Source of the DNA: Diadema setosum
Taxonomy: Eukaryota > Echinodermata > Echinoidea > Diadematoida > Diadematidae
Length of the DNA stretch: 64,000 nt
Direction of reading: 5' to 3'
Assembly (NCBI RefSeq): GCF_964275005.1
Contig: NC_092690.1
Location: 10,544,010-10,608,009, forward strand
Positions 1 to 11,300 of this stretch are shown here, in pieces. The position numbers and the translations under genes were made by a program. The notes below the pieces were generated by a model. The model was not told the DNA's origin. It worked only from the letters and a program-made list of their open reading frames with translations, and searched no databases. Each line of letters starts with the position of its first letter. Within the stretch, counting starts at the first letter, position 1.

Positions 1-232
1 CCGCTTCATGACAGCATTAGTCTGCTTGGCGATAGGTGACTTCTAAAGACATCCATACGACAGCGTTATGGTCGCCACCGCACCCAAGGGGAGATGATAT
101 TTGAGGTTCCTTGTACCACCGATAGATATTGGTAATGATCTGATCCAATATAGCGTCTCCACGAGTGGGCTTGTTGACGCCTTGCCGTGCAAAATTTTTT
201 TGACCGCGCCGCTCGCTGACTTCTTACTTTCA
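1..232 (-). mobile_element. LINE endonuclease fragment, distal half
   Basis: Read on the minus strand, this piece encodes NKPTRGDAILDQIITN followed by a tryptophan/tyrosine-rich stretch. This is the pattern found just before the SDH motif at the end of the APE-type endonuclease of jockey/CR1-superfamily LINEs. The N-terminal half of a similar endonuclease lies on the same strand at 4975-5740, so the two pieces look like one LINE copy split by everything between 232 and about 4975. The reading frame is degraded and the left part runs out of the window. The clade within the superfamily is not determined. Confidence 0.55.
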
Positions 233-459
233 AGTCTCGCGCAACTTTTGAGACCAAATTTGTCGCGCCCGGGCATACCGTTCCGAAGCCACTCCCCTTC
301 AAAAAATTTTCGTCAACCCCAAAATTGTTCAAAATTGTGATTTTGTGTACAAAGTCAATACAGATTGTGCTTTTTCAATTAATTCATATAGAGAATCATA
401 TTTTTAATTTTAATTGCTGAAATAAATTTATCTTAGTATAAAAACAAAAAGTTAGAAAA
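233..459. other. AT-rich flank of a nested insertion
   Basis: No gene is visible. With 4648-4974 this forms the AT-rich material between the two halves of the LINE fragment, and the Penelope-like element sits inside it. Both outer edges contain a TGCAAAATTTT-like string, which hints that this is a separate insertion with related ends, but I could not establish its termini. Confidence 0.35.
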
Positions 460-469
460 AACAAGGAAA

Positions 470-712
470 TATGACGATAGGGAAACAATTATTCACTTGT
501 CTCGCAAAGATCGTAGAAAGGTGTACGACGTTTCGCTCGCTACTGCTGAGCTTCGTCAGGTACAATAACACACGTTGGTGCGTGCACGCAAGTTATAGCG
601 TGTATGCGGACGTGGTACTGGGAACGCGGCCGCCGGAGCAGGGTCAGGCAGTGCGCCACACTGTGTCCGCTGTTTGCTGCGTTCATGCGGACCTAGTTGG
701 CAGCACGTCTGG
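470..712 (-). repeat. Inverted 3'-end fragment of the Penelope-like element
   Basis: This is the reverse complement of the pLTR tail (compare about 1555-1790 and 4360-4600), including the string GGAAACAATTATTCACTTG. It meets the left pLTR at about 697-731, where GTTGGCAGCACGTC and its complement form a near-perfect hairpin. Inverted pLTR fragments at the 5' side are characteristic of Penelope integrations. Confidence 0.8.
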
Positions 713-729
713 CCCAGACGTGCTGCCAA

Positions 730-1833
730 CTCCGCTAAACGAGGAGTGATCAGATGCCTCTACGATCGAGCAAACAAGATCATAACCAAGCCCTCTGGCA
801 CAGCAACCGAGAAACGCCATTTGCGATCAGCATTGTCGGCCAATGGCTATCCCAGGTGTTTCATCAACAAGGCACGAACAGCAAGAGTTCAACCTGAACA
901 GGACAAGGAGGAATACAAGTCCACGGTTGTCCTCCCCTATGTGGAGTCAATTGCTCCCGTTCTTAGATGCCGGCTGGCGAAACACAATATCCGAGTCGTC
1001 TACAAAGCCGACGCCACTATCAGAAATCACCTGGTTCGAGCCAAAGACCCGGTACCTCCCCTCAGGAAAGACGGAGTGATCTACCGTATACCCTGCAGAG
1101 ACTGTGGGATGAGCTACATCGGAGAAACCGGCAGACCGGTAGGGGAAAGGTTATCTGAACACCACCGAGACGTCTCTAACTGTAAAACAGAGGCATCTGC
1201 AGTAGCAGAACATGCATGGAATGCCCAACATCAACCAGACTGGGAAGGCGTGAAGTGCATGGACACAGCACGATACTGGTACACTCGTAGAGTGAAGGAA
1301 GCCATCCATATACGACTCAGTAAGGACAACCTAAACAGGGACGTCGGCATAGAGTTACCCAAATCATGGATGCGTTGCATTCGCATGCACCAGCACACTA
1401 TGCACAAACCAAAGCCGCCGAATCGTGACGGCAGTCAACGGACGCAGGATGACACACTACCCGGCCCGCCCCGGGGGACGACGTGCTGCCAACTAGGTCC
1501 GCATAGACGCTGTAAACAGCGGCCACAGGATGGCGCACTGCCCGCCCCGCTGGAGGAGGCAACGTGCTGCCAACTAGGTCCGCATGAGCGCAGCAAACAG
1601 CGGACACAGTGTGGCGCACTGCCCGACCCGGCTCCAGCGGCCGCGTGCCCACTGCCACGTCCGCATACACGCTATAACTTGCGTGCACGCACCGTGTCTT
1701 ATTGTACCTGACGAAGCTCAGCAGTAGCGAGCGAAACGTTGTACACCTTTCTACGATCTTCTTCGCGAGACAAGTGAATAATTGTTTCCCTATCATCATA
1801 GTATTCACCGCGATGGTCAACATCTTCACAAGA
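730..1833 (+). repeat. Left pLTR of the Penelope-like element
   Basis: This is a direct repeat of 3535-4637 with the same length and very few differences. It contains an open GIY-YIG endonuclease coding stretch (up to 1711) and the C-terminal tail, whose CCQLGPH-type blocks recur two to three times. It is a partial tandem copy of the element's own 3' half. Confidence 0.85.
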
Positions 1834-3534
1834 ATTACTTCAACGTACGGGCATAATGCCCTGCAACTGGTTAGAAGACACGAACGGTGCCTACGCAGAT
1901 TGGCACGTTTCAACAACCATCTCACCTTCCTCATGCGCTCCATCAAGTCATCAGTGATTCCCAAGGACCTAAGGATCAAGTCACCTGTTCATACTCAAGG
2001 AGCCAGGAGGGCAGCCGAGACGGCGTCTATCCGCTTTCTAAGGGAAAGGATCCTCCTCACGCGCCTCACAAGGGATTCTACTGAGAAAGAGGTAAGTATC
2101 ACCGCTTCCGATATACACGTCTTGCTTTCCCCCGCCGACAGCAATGAGATACGACTGCATGATGCCATATTCCGCGACGTGTTTCAGAAGTCAAAGGAAA
2201 GGCAGCAGGCCAAGTTTCTCGACCTATTGGTCCCTACCACTCAAACTAGACATGAACGGGCAGTTGATACTGAGAAATGGGTGGTCAACTTATCTTCTCG
2301 TACTCTGTCACCGACTGAGAATTCTCTTCTCAAGAAAGGCATGAGCTTTGCGATTGCCCCCAAGCGGATACCCGCAGTGGAAATTGTTTCCAGAGTGGAA
2401 TCCACCATTCGGACCTTGGATGCAGAATCCAAAGAGTCTATCAGAAAGGACATCAGCACCGTCTTACAACAAGCCAAACCTCCAAAACCCAACATCACCG
2501 GGGAGATGCACAGAGCCCTGGAAGCACTCAAGAAGGACCGAGATATCATAGTGCTGCCTGCCGACAAAGGCTGAGCCGCTGTGATACTAAACACCAGCGA
2601 CTACAAAGGGAAAATGGCGGACCTCCTCTCCACGGATTCTTACCGGGAGATCAAGAGGGACCCCACCGACTCCCTCTCCCGTAAACTTACAGCCACATTG
2701 ATGGGGCTACGTAAGAAAGGGAGCCTAGACGACAACACCTATCACAGGTTGCGTCCCAAACGCAAACAACCACCAAGAATTTACGGCCTCCCCAAGATCA
2801 ACAAGCAGTCTGTCCCACTGCGCCCTATTGTGTCGTGCATAGGGTCGTTTGCTTATGATCTGTCGAAGTTTCTAGCTCAAATTCTTTCCCCGCTCACGTG
2901 ACGAACTTGCCACTCCGTTCGCAATTCCACCGACTTCGCTGAATTCGTCAGCACTCAGACTATAAGCCCCGAGTTGATGCTTTCCTTTGACGTGACGTCA
3001 CTGTTCACAAACGTTCCGATTGATGGTGCCTGCAGTGTTGCACACTCACGGCTCTTGGCGGACAAAGATGTGTCAACCAGAACCACCCTCAGTCCGGATG
3101 AGGTCACGGACCTCCTCAGCTTCGTTCTGAGATCCACCTACTTTCTCTACAACGACACATACTACGAACACTTAGAGGGCGCCGCCATGGGCAGCCCTGT
3201 GTCTGCTGTAGTTGCCAACATGTATATGGAGGCCTTTGAAGAACAAGCCTTGGAAGAGTGTCCCCCCGAAACCACACCCACGATTTGGAAGCGTTACGTC
3301 GATGATACCTTCATCGTTGCCGACAGAAAGCACGCTGACAAACTACTTGAATTCATGAATATGAGAGAACCTACACTGTACTATCAAGTTCACCTCAGAG
3401 CAGGAAACACAAGGAAGCATCGCCTTCCTGGACACCCTAGTCCACAGGGACACAGGGGGGAAACTGAGCACAACAATATACAGAAAGCCCACACACACAT
3501 ATCAATATCTGGCCTTCAACTCACACCACCCTAC

Positions 3535-4637
3535 CTCCGCTAAAAGAGGAGTGATCAGATGCCTCTACGATCGAGCAAACAAGATCATAACCAAGCCCTC
3601 TGGCACAGCAACCGAGAAACGCCATTTGCGATCAGCATTGTCGGCCAATGGCTATCCCAGGTGTTTCATCAACAAGGCACGAACAGCAAGAGTTCAACCT
3701 GAACAGGACAAGGAGGAATACAAGTCCTCGGTTGTCCTCCCCTATGTGGAGTCAATTGCTCCCGTTCTTAGACGCCGGCTGGCGAAACACAATATCCGAG
3801 TCGTCTACAAAGCCGACGCCACTATCAGAAATCACCTGGTTCGAGCCAAAGACCCGGTACCTCCCCTCAGGAAAGACGGAGTGATCTACCGTATACCCTG
3901 CAGAGACTGTGGGATGAGCTACATCGGAGAAACCGGCAGACCGGTAGGGGAAAGGTTATCTGAACACCGCCGAGACGTCTCTAACTGTAAAACAGAGGCA
4001 TCTGCAGTAGCAGAACATGCATGGAATGCCCAACATCAACCAGACTGGGAAGGCGTGAAGTGCATGGACACAGCACGATACTGGTACACTCGTAGAGTGA
4101 AGGAAGCCATCCATATACGACTCAGTAAGGACAACCTAAACAGGGACGTCGGCATAGAGTTACCCAAATCATGGATGCGTTGCATTCGCATGCACCAGCA
4201 CACTATGCACAAACCAAAGCCGCCGAATCGTGACGGCAGTCAACGGACGCAGGATGACACACTACCCGGCCCGCCCCGGGGGACGACGTGCTGCCAACTA
4301 GGTCCGCATAGACGCTGTAAACAGCGGCCACAGGATGGCGCACTGCCCGCCCCGCTGGGGGAGGCAACGTGCTGCCAGCTAGGTCCGCATGAACGCAGCA
4401 AACAGCGGACACAGTGTGGCGCACTGCCCGACCCGGCTCCGGCGGCCGCGTGCCCACTACCACGTCCGCATACATGCTATAACTTGCATGCACGCACCGT
4501 GTCTTATTGTACCTGACGAAGTTCAGCAGTAGCGAGTGAGACGTCGTACACCTTTCTACGATCTTCTTCGCGAGACAAGTGAATAATTGTTTCCCTATCG
4601 TCATAGTATTCACCGCGATGGTCAACATCTTCACAAG
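3535..4637 (+). repeat. Right pLTR with GIY-YIG endonuclease domain
   Basis: An open frame from 3551 to 4516 encodes the downstream half of the element protein. The GIY-YIG fold is marked by GVIYRIPC, CGMSYIGETGRP, an arginine in VGERLSEH and the following histidine-rich segment. In Penelope-like elements this enzyme cleaves the target DNA. The C-terminal ~100 residues consist of imperfect repeats (TCCQLGPH, ALPAPL) that I cannot assign. Confidence 0.85.
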
Positions 4638-4647
4638 AACAAGGAAA

Positions 4648-4974
4648 CACATTAAAAAAATGATAAAACAATAAAAAAACATAAGAAATTAATTTTGATA
4701 CTGAATCTTTTTTTAGGCACAAATGTTCGGAATGTCACTAGGAATATTTACACCAAAAATCAGCATTCCATAAGCTTTTATAAGCCAATTACAGACAAAA
4801 ATGAGGTTTTTTGCATATATTTTCATAATTAATTAATTTAAAATAGACAATGCAATTTTTTTGAAAATTTAACTTAACAGTCTTGTAGATTACATCCGGC
4901 TTTATGTTCATGCAAAATTTTGCGGCGATCGCGCGATCAACGGCCGAGATCTGAAGGGGGGCCATAATGGCCCT
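4648..4974. other. AT-rich flank, right side of the nested insertion
   Basis: No gene is seen. It ends in GGGGGGCCATAATGG and a C homopolymer of about 15 bases at 4974-4989, directly at the junction with the LINE fragment. The homopolymer may hide the true boundary. Confidence 0.35.
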
Positions 4975-5740
4975 CCCCCCCCCCCCCCAGGAATTCAAGC
5001 TTGCTACAAATAGCCCAGGTAAGTTAGGGTTAAGGTCACCCAGTATGAGGACTCCGGCGTCGGGATGTCTTGCCTTTATGTCATCCACTGAATCTGTCAG
5101 GTATCGACAAGCTCCACTTCATTTTCATTTGCCGGTGGTGAATATACGGCTGCCACAAAAATGGACGACACAGTACGAGGCAAGCGTCTTGGGGGGAGTT
5201 GTATCCAAACCACCTCATGCTCCGGTGGGACTGGTAGGAAACTGACAGAATCTGGCTTGAATTCGCGCTTCGCGTAAATCGCTGATTTCGTAAAGACAGC
5301 ATAACAATCTATCGTATAGGGGTATTCCGGTTGATCACCTATGAACCATGTCTCTGTTACGGTGCACAAATCCACATCCAGGTGCTTAATAACAGCCTCA
5401 AATTCATCAAGTTTGTTATTCAGTGACCGAGAGTTACACAAGTACACCGACAGGAATGTTAGATCATGCTGACACCGGTTTCGATTTGTCACGACACGTA
5501 CTACGAAGAGCAAAAGCCATGATCATTGTTTGCTGTGGCGATCCTTTGGGGTCTGTCCCGATGTATAACCTTAATTGGTCTCCTTGTGTTAGAGCCGCCA
5601 TGGCGGCCATGATATCTAAAGATCCTGCATTCCTTCGCTGCTATATAAGCATCACTGGGTAGCCTTGGCTTTGATGCATTACGTAATAGGTGCAATTGTT
5701 TTGTGTATCTTATAGGCGTCGGGGGGCCTACTGAAATTGA
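4975..5740 (-). mobile_element. LINE fragment: N-terminus and start of endonuclease
   Basis: The minus strand shows, in order, RYTKQLHLLRNASKPRLPS (the YTxxQLLxLR leader seen at the start of many CR1/L2-like ORFs), then CNSRSLNNKLDEF, CTVTETWF, VAAVYSPPANENE and ILGDLNPNLPG. These are the N-terminal motifs of an APE endonuclease, with the ETW box and GDxN box visible. The frame changes at least twice, so the copy is dead. The reverse transcriptase is absent; downstream sequence resumes only as the 1-232 fragment on the far side of the Penelope insertion. Confidence 0.7.
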
Positions 5741-5899
5741 ATAACCCCAGTGCTGGGCAACCATCACTGTTCCTGAACGACCTGAGTACCGGGAGCTCTC
5801 GGGCAGGCAGAGCATCAGGCATGCATATGTTGTTAGCAATGTTAGTGCGGTGAAGAGCAAAGACATAGTTTTCAACAAAAGTCGTCAGAAAACACAATT

Positions 5900-8100
5900 T
5901 TGATGACTTACGTGGAACGAGATCCTAGGAACAGCACATACAACACATAAAGTAACCTCCACAAATTGCGTATCAGAAAGTTGGATATTAGGAGATCACC
6001 AAAACAAATCCAGGACACATTTTGAAGTACAGCTGCAGCTGACATGGCGCCCTCTTTGTTGATACTGCCTAAAGACACATTTACTATGACATTCAAGTAC
6101 AAAAGTTGAAAGGAGTTGAACAGAAGATCTTGGCAAGACTGTACGGGATTTCGGCCATCGAACAAAAAAAATAGGTAGCTCTTAAAATGTAATGTACATG
6201 TACTGCACTATGTGGAAAAAAATACATTCCATATGCAACGAACATGTATCTAAACTGATCTAAATTATTCCAGAGTTATTACTCTAAGGTAATTGAAACA
6301 TGTTCACTAATCAAGGTTTACACACTCTTTAACTCTTTGTGCCATGTTCGCGTGCTCGACTCAGTCAACAGCGTGCCAAGTTCGCATATTCTGCTTAATC
6401 ATAGATTTGTCACGCAGTTTACATCAAAGCAAAGCTTGGCATTTTCTCTACAACTTTGCTCACTAAATGTCAAGGGCAACAAAAATCTATGAAAGTTAGA
6501 TAGATTTGAAAAGAAAGAATGTTTTTCCACAGCATAACTTCGCTGCTGTTTCAAAATAATGTGGCACACAAGGCGTTTACTCCACGGCACATAAAGAGTT
6601 AATCCACACATACGTAGCATTCATTACAATGCATAAGATACACTTACTATATGCAAGTACAAAAGTTGAAATGAGTTGAATGAAAGATCTTGGCAAGACT
6701 GAAATGGATTTCAGTCACTAAACATTACAAAGATGTAGCTATAACAATGTAAATTATAACAGATTGGCAATTTTACAATTGCAATGTACACAACCAACTG
6801 TGATGCTAAGTGCAGTGTTCACATGAAATAATAAAGTCAATTTGTAACTAATACTATTGCCCTATTGAGCAAAATCCTGCAGTTTTCAGACATAATATGT
6901 AAAGGGTTATCAAAGCTAGAATTAGTTTGCCAACCCAGAGGAAACATGCACATACTCACGTAATGGTTGGGCAATAGTGCTGTCTGCCCTATTTGTGACA
7001 GCAAGAATTAGTCACCCAGGAATCTTAAATGTCGACCTACAAGACAGCTGCATGTATGGAAAACGGTCAAGTCCATTTCATAATGCTGATAACTGTGTTT
7101 TCTTTGTATATAAACAGACATGAAAATTATGCCTTCTACAGCCTCAGGGCAAAAGGCATATAAAAATCATCCACAAAATGTCATAATGAATATGATACAT
7201 GTCATCAGACAAAGAAAATTAAAAACATATCAAATACTGCTAAACAAGTTTTTGTGTACAGTAGACTCTTTAAAGAAACTGCTTTAGGCCCCGAAAAGTA
7301 GAATCCCAGTATGTCATATTCGCTTCCGTCAGATTTGTTAAAAGCAAAATAAACAGAAATGTTGATACTTCGGCCAGAAAAATTACTGTGTCGTAACGAG
7401 ATACTGTTGTATTAATCTTCTGACGAGAGAGCACTTTAGACCATTACAATGACATATACATGCTATTCAGCCTATCTCATGTTTTCATACTTAACCCTAA
7501 TACACAGTATAACTAATAAGCGAGGAAGTCTTGATGGCCCCTTGTAATTTACAATCAATCAATAACAGACGGGGATACTACCACACACATTATGTGACTT
7601 TTCCACTTGAAATCTGATGTTAATGCTTTTTGTACAAATTCCACTGAAAATGCCATCCTGTCTGGAATCTAGCAAAACACTTGTTATTATTCTAATTAAT
7701 ATTTTGGGGTAAGTTACGATAAGACAACCTGTCATAAATTTGATTTTTTTTAAATTGAATATATGAATAGAAATAAACTAAACATCAAACTGCATAAGGA
7801 AAAAATATTTTGGCAACTTTTAGAAAGGAAAGATTTTGGAGCAAAATAAATAATAAAAAAAGACCTGCTGTATCAGGTTAAAAGTTTATACATATACTGT
7901 AGGTTGAAAGGAATAGTAGGGGTAAATGGGGTAAAAAAAAAAGTTTATATAACAAGAAAATATGCAGATTTATCACGTAGATAAAATGGCAAAAAGCAAG
8001 TTTCCTGATTTTCTTTACTGCTGAAAATGGGTGAGGGCAGGCTGAAATAGGATTAATTCACTTGTGATTACCATATATATAATTTCAAATATGTGCAGCC
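5900..8100. other. Non-coding stretch downstream of gene B
   Basis: AT-rich sequence without a supported gene. It contains a diverged direct repeat of about 70 bases (6093-6160 and 6651-6720, sharing AAGATCTTGGCAAGACTG) and the MITE at 6333-6598 between the two copies. The minus-strand 3' end of gene B transcripts should lie near its right edge, but no convincing polyadenylation signal was identified. Confidence 0.4.
6333..6598. mobile_element. Small MITE with TTAA target duplication
   Basis: The ends are CTCTTTGTGCCATG and, inverted, CTCTTTATGTGCCGTGG. TTAA lies directly outside both ends (6329-6332 and 6599-6602). TTAA specificity is known for piggyBac and Kolobok transposons; the family is not assigned. 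No coding capacity. Confidence 0.6.
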
Positions 8101-8111
8101 TGCTGGTATTT

Positions 8112-8399
8112 TCACAAGTCTACTTTATGTAGGTTATTCAAAAACCTCAAGACCTTTGGTGATAATGCCTTGTTATTACCAAGACCAGCAAACTGGTGTT
8201 GGTAGAGCAGAGGGGTATTTTTACCACTAAGTGGGTATTGTGCGGCATACACATAAAAGGAGGCGAAAGTGGCTGCAAACCCCATTGAAATACTTGAACA
8301 GCTCGCAAGCACTTCACCATCCATTGAGATATGTAGGTCGTTGGTGTCCAAAGGGTTGTTGCCTTGTATAATCAAACAAGGAGTTGGTACTACAGGTTC
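8112..8399 (-). CDS. Gene B exon 8, conserved C-terminal domain and stop
   Basis: The acceptor CTTTGTAG precedes GAACCTGTAG, and the frame is open for 95 residues to TGA. The block SISMGFAATFASFYVYAAQYP followed by LSPKVLRFLNNL matches the tail of SAMD3-like proteins (the 'AFCLLFGLIYALHLNYP...FIQ' region in fish members). The frame agrees with exon 7, phase 0. Confidence 0.75.
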   Translation of the reverse strand, partial: EPVVPTPCLIIQGNNPLDTNDLHISMDGEVLASCSSISMGFAATFASFYVYAAQYPLSGKNTPLLYQHQFAGLGNNKALSPKVLRFLNNLHKVDL

Positions 8400-11300
8400 C
8401 TACAAAGACATTTTAAGCAGAAAACAGACAGCCATGTCACATAAATATCGTCAAAGTTTCAAAACAATGTCTGGTTTAGATTAACAAAAAAAACAAAAAC
8501 AAAACAAACTTGAATATTTTTTCCAATTTGCAAAGAGTTTTTTTTTTTTTTTTTCTAAAATGCTTGGTCTTCTAGAGTGGGAATGTACATTTGTATCATT
8601 GAACCTATAATGAGAACTGTGTAACAATCAATTGTGCAAGAACATGAGCCCCTATATTTTGCTGTCTGTTATTATAATGCAACAATGTACCAAGTAGTTG
8701 AGTACTTGGATAAATGAAACAATTGGGATGAAAAAAATAAATCTAATTATCTTTATAAATAACAAACATGGATTTGTCATTTTTGTTCCATTTTGCCACA
8801 AACAGCACAACTAAACACAACATAGCTTCAAGGATGCTGACAACTTTGGATGACAGTCTACTTACAAAGAATTTTAGAAGTCAGTGGGATACAGGGTTGG
8901 CATTTGCCAGCTTAAATTTGCAGTTTTAAGCCTTAAGTGCTCTACACACCACAGGGATTTAATTGCATATGAATATTATGTAATGTATCTATCCTTTCTC
9001 TTCAATCCACATACCTTGTTGATAACATACATCAGGTCCTTTTCTCCCAGCAAGAGTGGAAGCAGGAGAGAACACGCATCCACAGTCAGATCTAATATAA
9101 CAAAAAAATTAAAGAATCTTACATTAATATCTGCAATATGCACTTAACTGTCACTTTGAAGTACAATTTGAGGGCTTCATTTCTAGACTTTATCATAGTC
9201 ACTATCAGAGAATTGAGGATGGTACAGTACTGTAGCTCTCAATTTCTTGCAGGGTGGTCATTGGTATTTTCATGTCTTTAAGAACATGTACAGCATACAT
9301 GTACTACAGATAAAGTATTTGAAAATTTAATGGTGTATTCTTAAATATTTCACCCAACTGAGTAAAGCACAATGTTTCCAGACTAAGCAAATAATTGGCA
9401 TTTTTACTATTGAAAGTTAATGTTCAAAGAATAATGGAATTTATTGTATACTTCATTTTACATGACCACTCGACAAAGTGCAAATGATTCATTCAATTTT
9501 TTTCTTTTTTTTCAGACAAAAACAAGCCTCTGCTATTTGACATTGTGACAAAGTATAACTTCCTTTCACTTTCAATGGATTTAACCAAAAATTGACTCTA
9601 CTCTAAAAATGCAGGGATAAGACAAATGTGACATAATGGAGTACAATGGAATCTCATTATAACAATTTTGTTTTATCAAAATGTTATGCCAAAGCTGCAA
9701 AGAACAATGGAATCCAAAGAAAATCCAAATTACTAGTCCAGAAAAACATGTTAAATAAAATTTGGTTGTATCATTGTTCATTGTAATGAGAGTCGACTGG
9801 TTATGAGTCTTTTTATATCAATGTTGTTTTTGTTTGTTCGTTTGAGATCCACTGTATGAAATGAACAAGATGAAAACATGTCTATGGCACCCTTCAGGTT
9901 TGGATAATTGCATCTACAAATTTTGCACAAATTGATAAGTTAATCTGCATTAGACAGAGTGACCCATGAACTACCGGCATAACATTTTCACAAATTCAAA
10001 CTTCACGCAAAATAATAGTTGTTATCTTACCATATTTGCAAAAGTTAAACAAAAAAAGTACATGTATCATTGGATTTCGCACCTTGTTTTTGCTTCTCTG
10101 AGGTGCACTCTTCATGCAGTGCTGTATAGGATTGAAGTATATCTGAGCAGTTGCTGTTCTTTCGAGCCAGGGCCATGATCCCATCTGCTGCCTCCAGGAA
10201 AAACTTGCATAGGAAAGCGTGGACATCCTTCCCCCCATATGCAGCCTGGAGTTCTGCCAAAAGCTGGAAAAGCACACAAAGAACAAGATACAATGTAGAA
10301 AGATAGACTGTACAAATGTGAGTGTTATGCTAACCAACAGTAGTATAAGAATATCCAGTTATAATCTTCATCTTATTTTTTCCATCACATGGACATTATC
10401 ATATATATTACTAACAAACGATACAATTGTAGTTTGTAACACCTAAATTACTCAAGAGCAATCCATTTTCCCTCATATTTGGAGTACATTTTCACAAAAT
10501 GTGTTTTGACACTCACAATGACAATTAAGTAGTATCCAGTCAGCTAAGTAGCACCATCTTACACGCACACAATATATGTAGGTCGCATTATCATCCAGTT
10601 TGGAAGTTATGAAATGACTCGCTATTGAAATTATATCCAAAATCCAAGTATAGCTCTGGTTGATCAGATGCAATTTTCGTCAATCTTTCTTTAGTATTCC
10701 ATTGTCACCCCAGAAAAAAGGAAAAGTAGAAATTACGCGGTGCGTAAAATATGTCCCCACCCGAAGTAGCATTTTAGTAGCAAAATGTACAATATAGGTA
10801 AAAAATCAAGGTCAAAGGTCAAAGAAGTCAAAGGTCAAAAATTTGTGTAGAAGTTTTGAAGCCCTCACCTAGTGCCATCACAAAAAGCAAACGGAATCGA
10901 AATCGGGTTAGAAATGGCGAAGGAGTAGCATTTTGTAGCCAATGTACAATTTAGGTAAAAAATCAAGGTCAAAGGTCAAAGAAGTCAAAGGTCAAAATTC
11001 TGAGTAGAAGTTTTGAAGCCCTCACCTAGTGCCATCACATAAAGAAAACGGAATCGAAATCGGGTTAGAAACGGCGAAGGAGTAGCATTTTGTAGCCAAT
11101 GTACAATATAGGTCAAAAATAAAGGTCAAAGGTCAAAGAAGTCAAAGGTCTAAATTCTGTGTAGAAGTTTTGAAGCCCTCACCTAGTGCCATCACAGAAA
11201 GCAAACGGAATCGAAATCGGGTTAGAAATGGCGAAGGAGTAGCATTTTGTAGCCAATGTACAATATAGGTCAAAAATCAAGGTCAAAGGTCAAAGAAGTC

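Larger units (their letters stand above)
459..4647 (+). mobile_element. Penelope-like retroelement with pLTRs and GIY-YIG endonuclease
   Basis: The parts, in order, are: an inverted fragment of the element's 3' end (about 470-712); a left pLTR (730-1833) that duplicates the endonuclease half; the front and reverse-transcriptase region (1834-3534); and a right pLTR (3535-4637). Penelope RT blocks are visible, including PRIYGLPKI, LSFDVTSLFTNVPI, AAMGSPVSAVVANMYME and KRYVDDTF (the YVDD catalytic box). The endonuclease shows GVIYRIPC and SYIGETGRP. Tandem pLTRs with an inverted 5' fragment are the known Penelope organisation. The decamer AACAAGGAAA lies directly outside both ends (460-469 and 4638-4647) and is a good target-site duplication. 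The copy is broken, with roughly three breaks in the main reading frame. The two pLTRs are nearly identical, so insertion looks recent. Confidence 0.88.

Noticed and set aside
10045-10337. Alternative minus-strand frames over gene B exon 6
   Set aside because: Only the frame starting LLAELQAAYGG fits the phases of exons 5 and 7; the others lack continuity.
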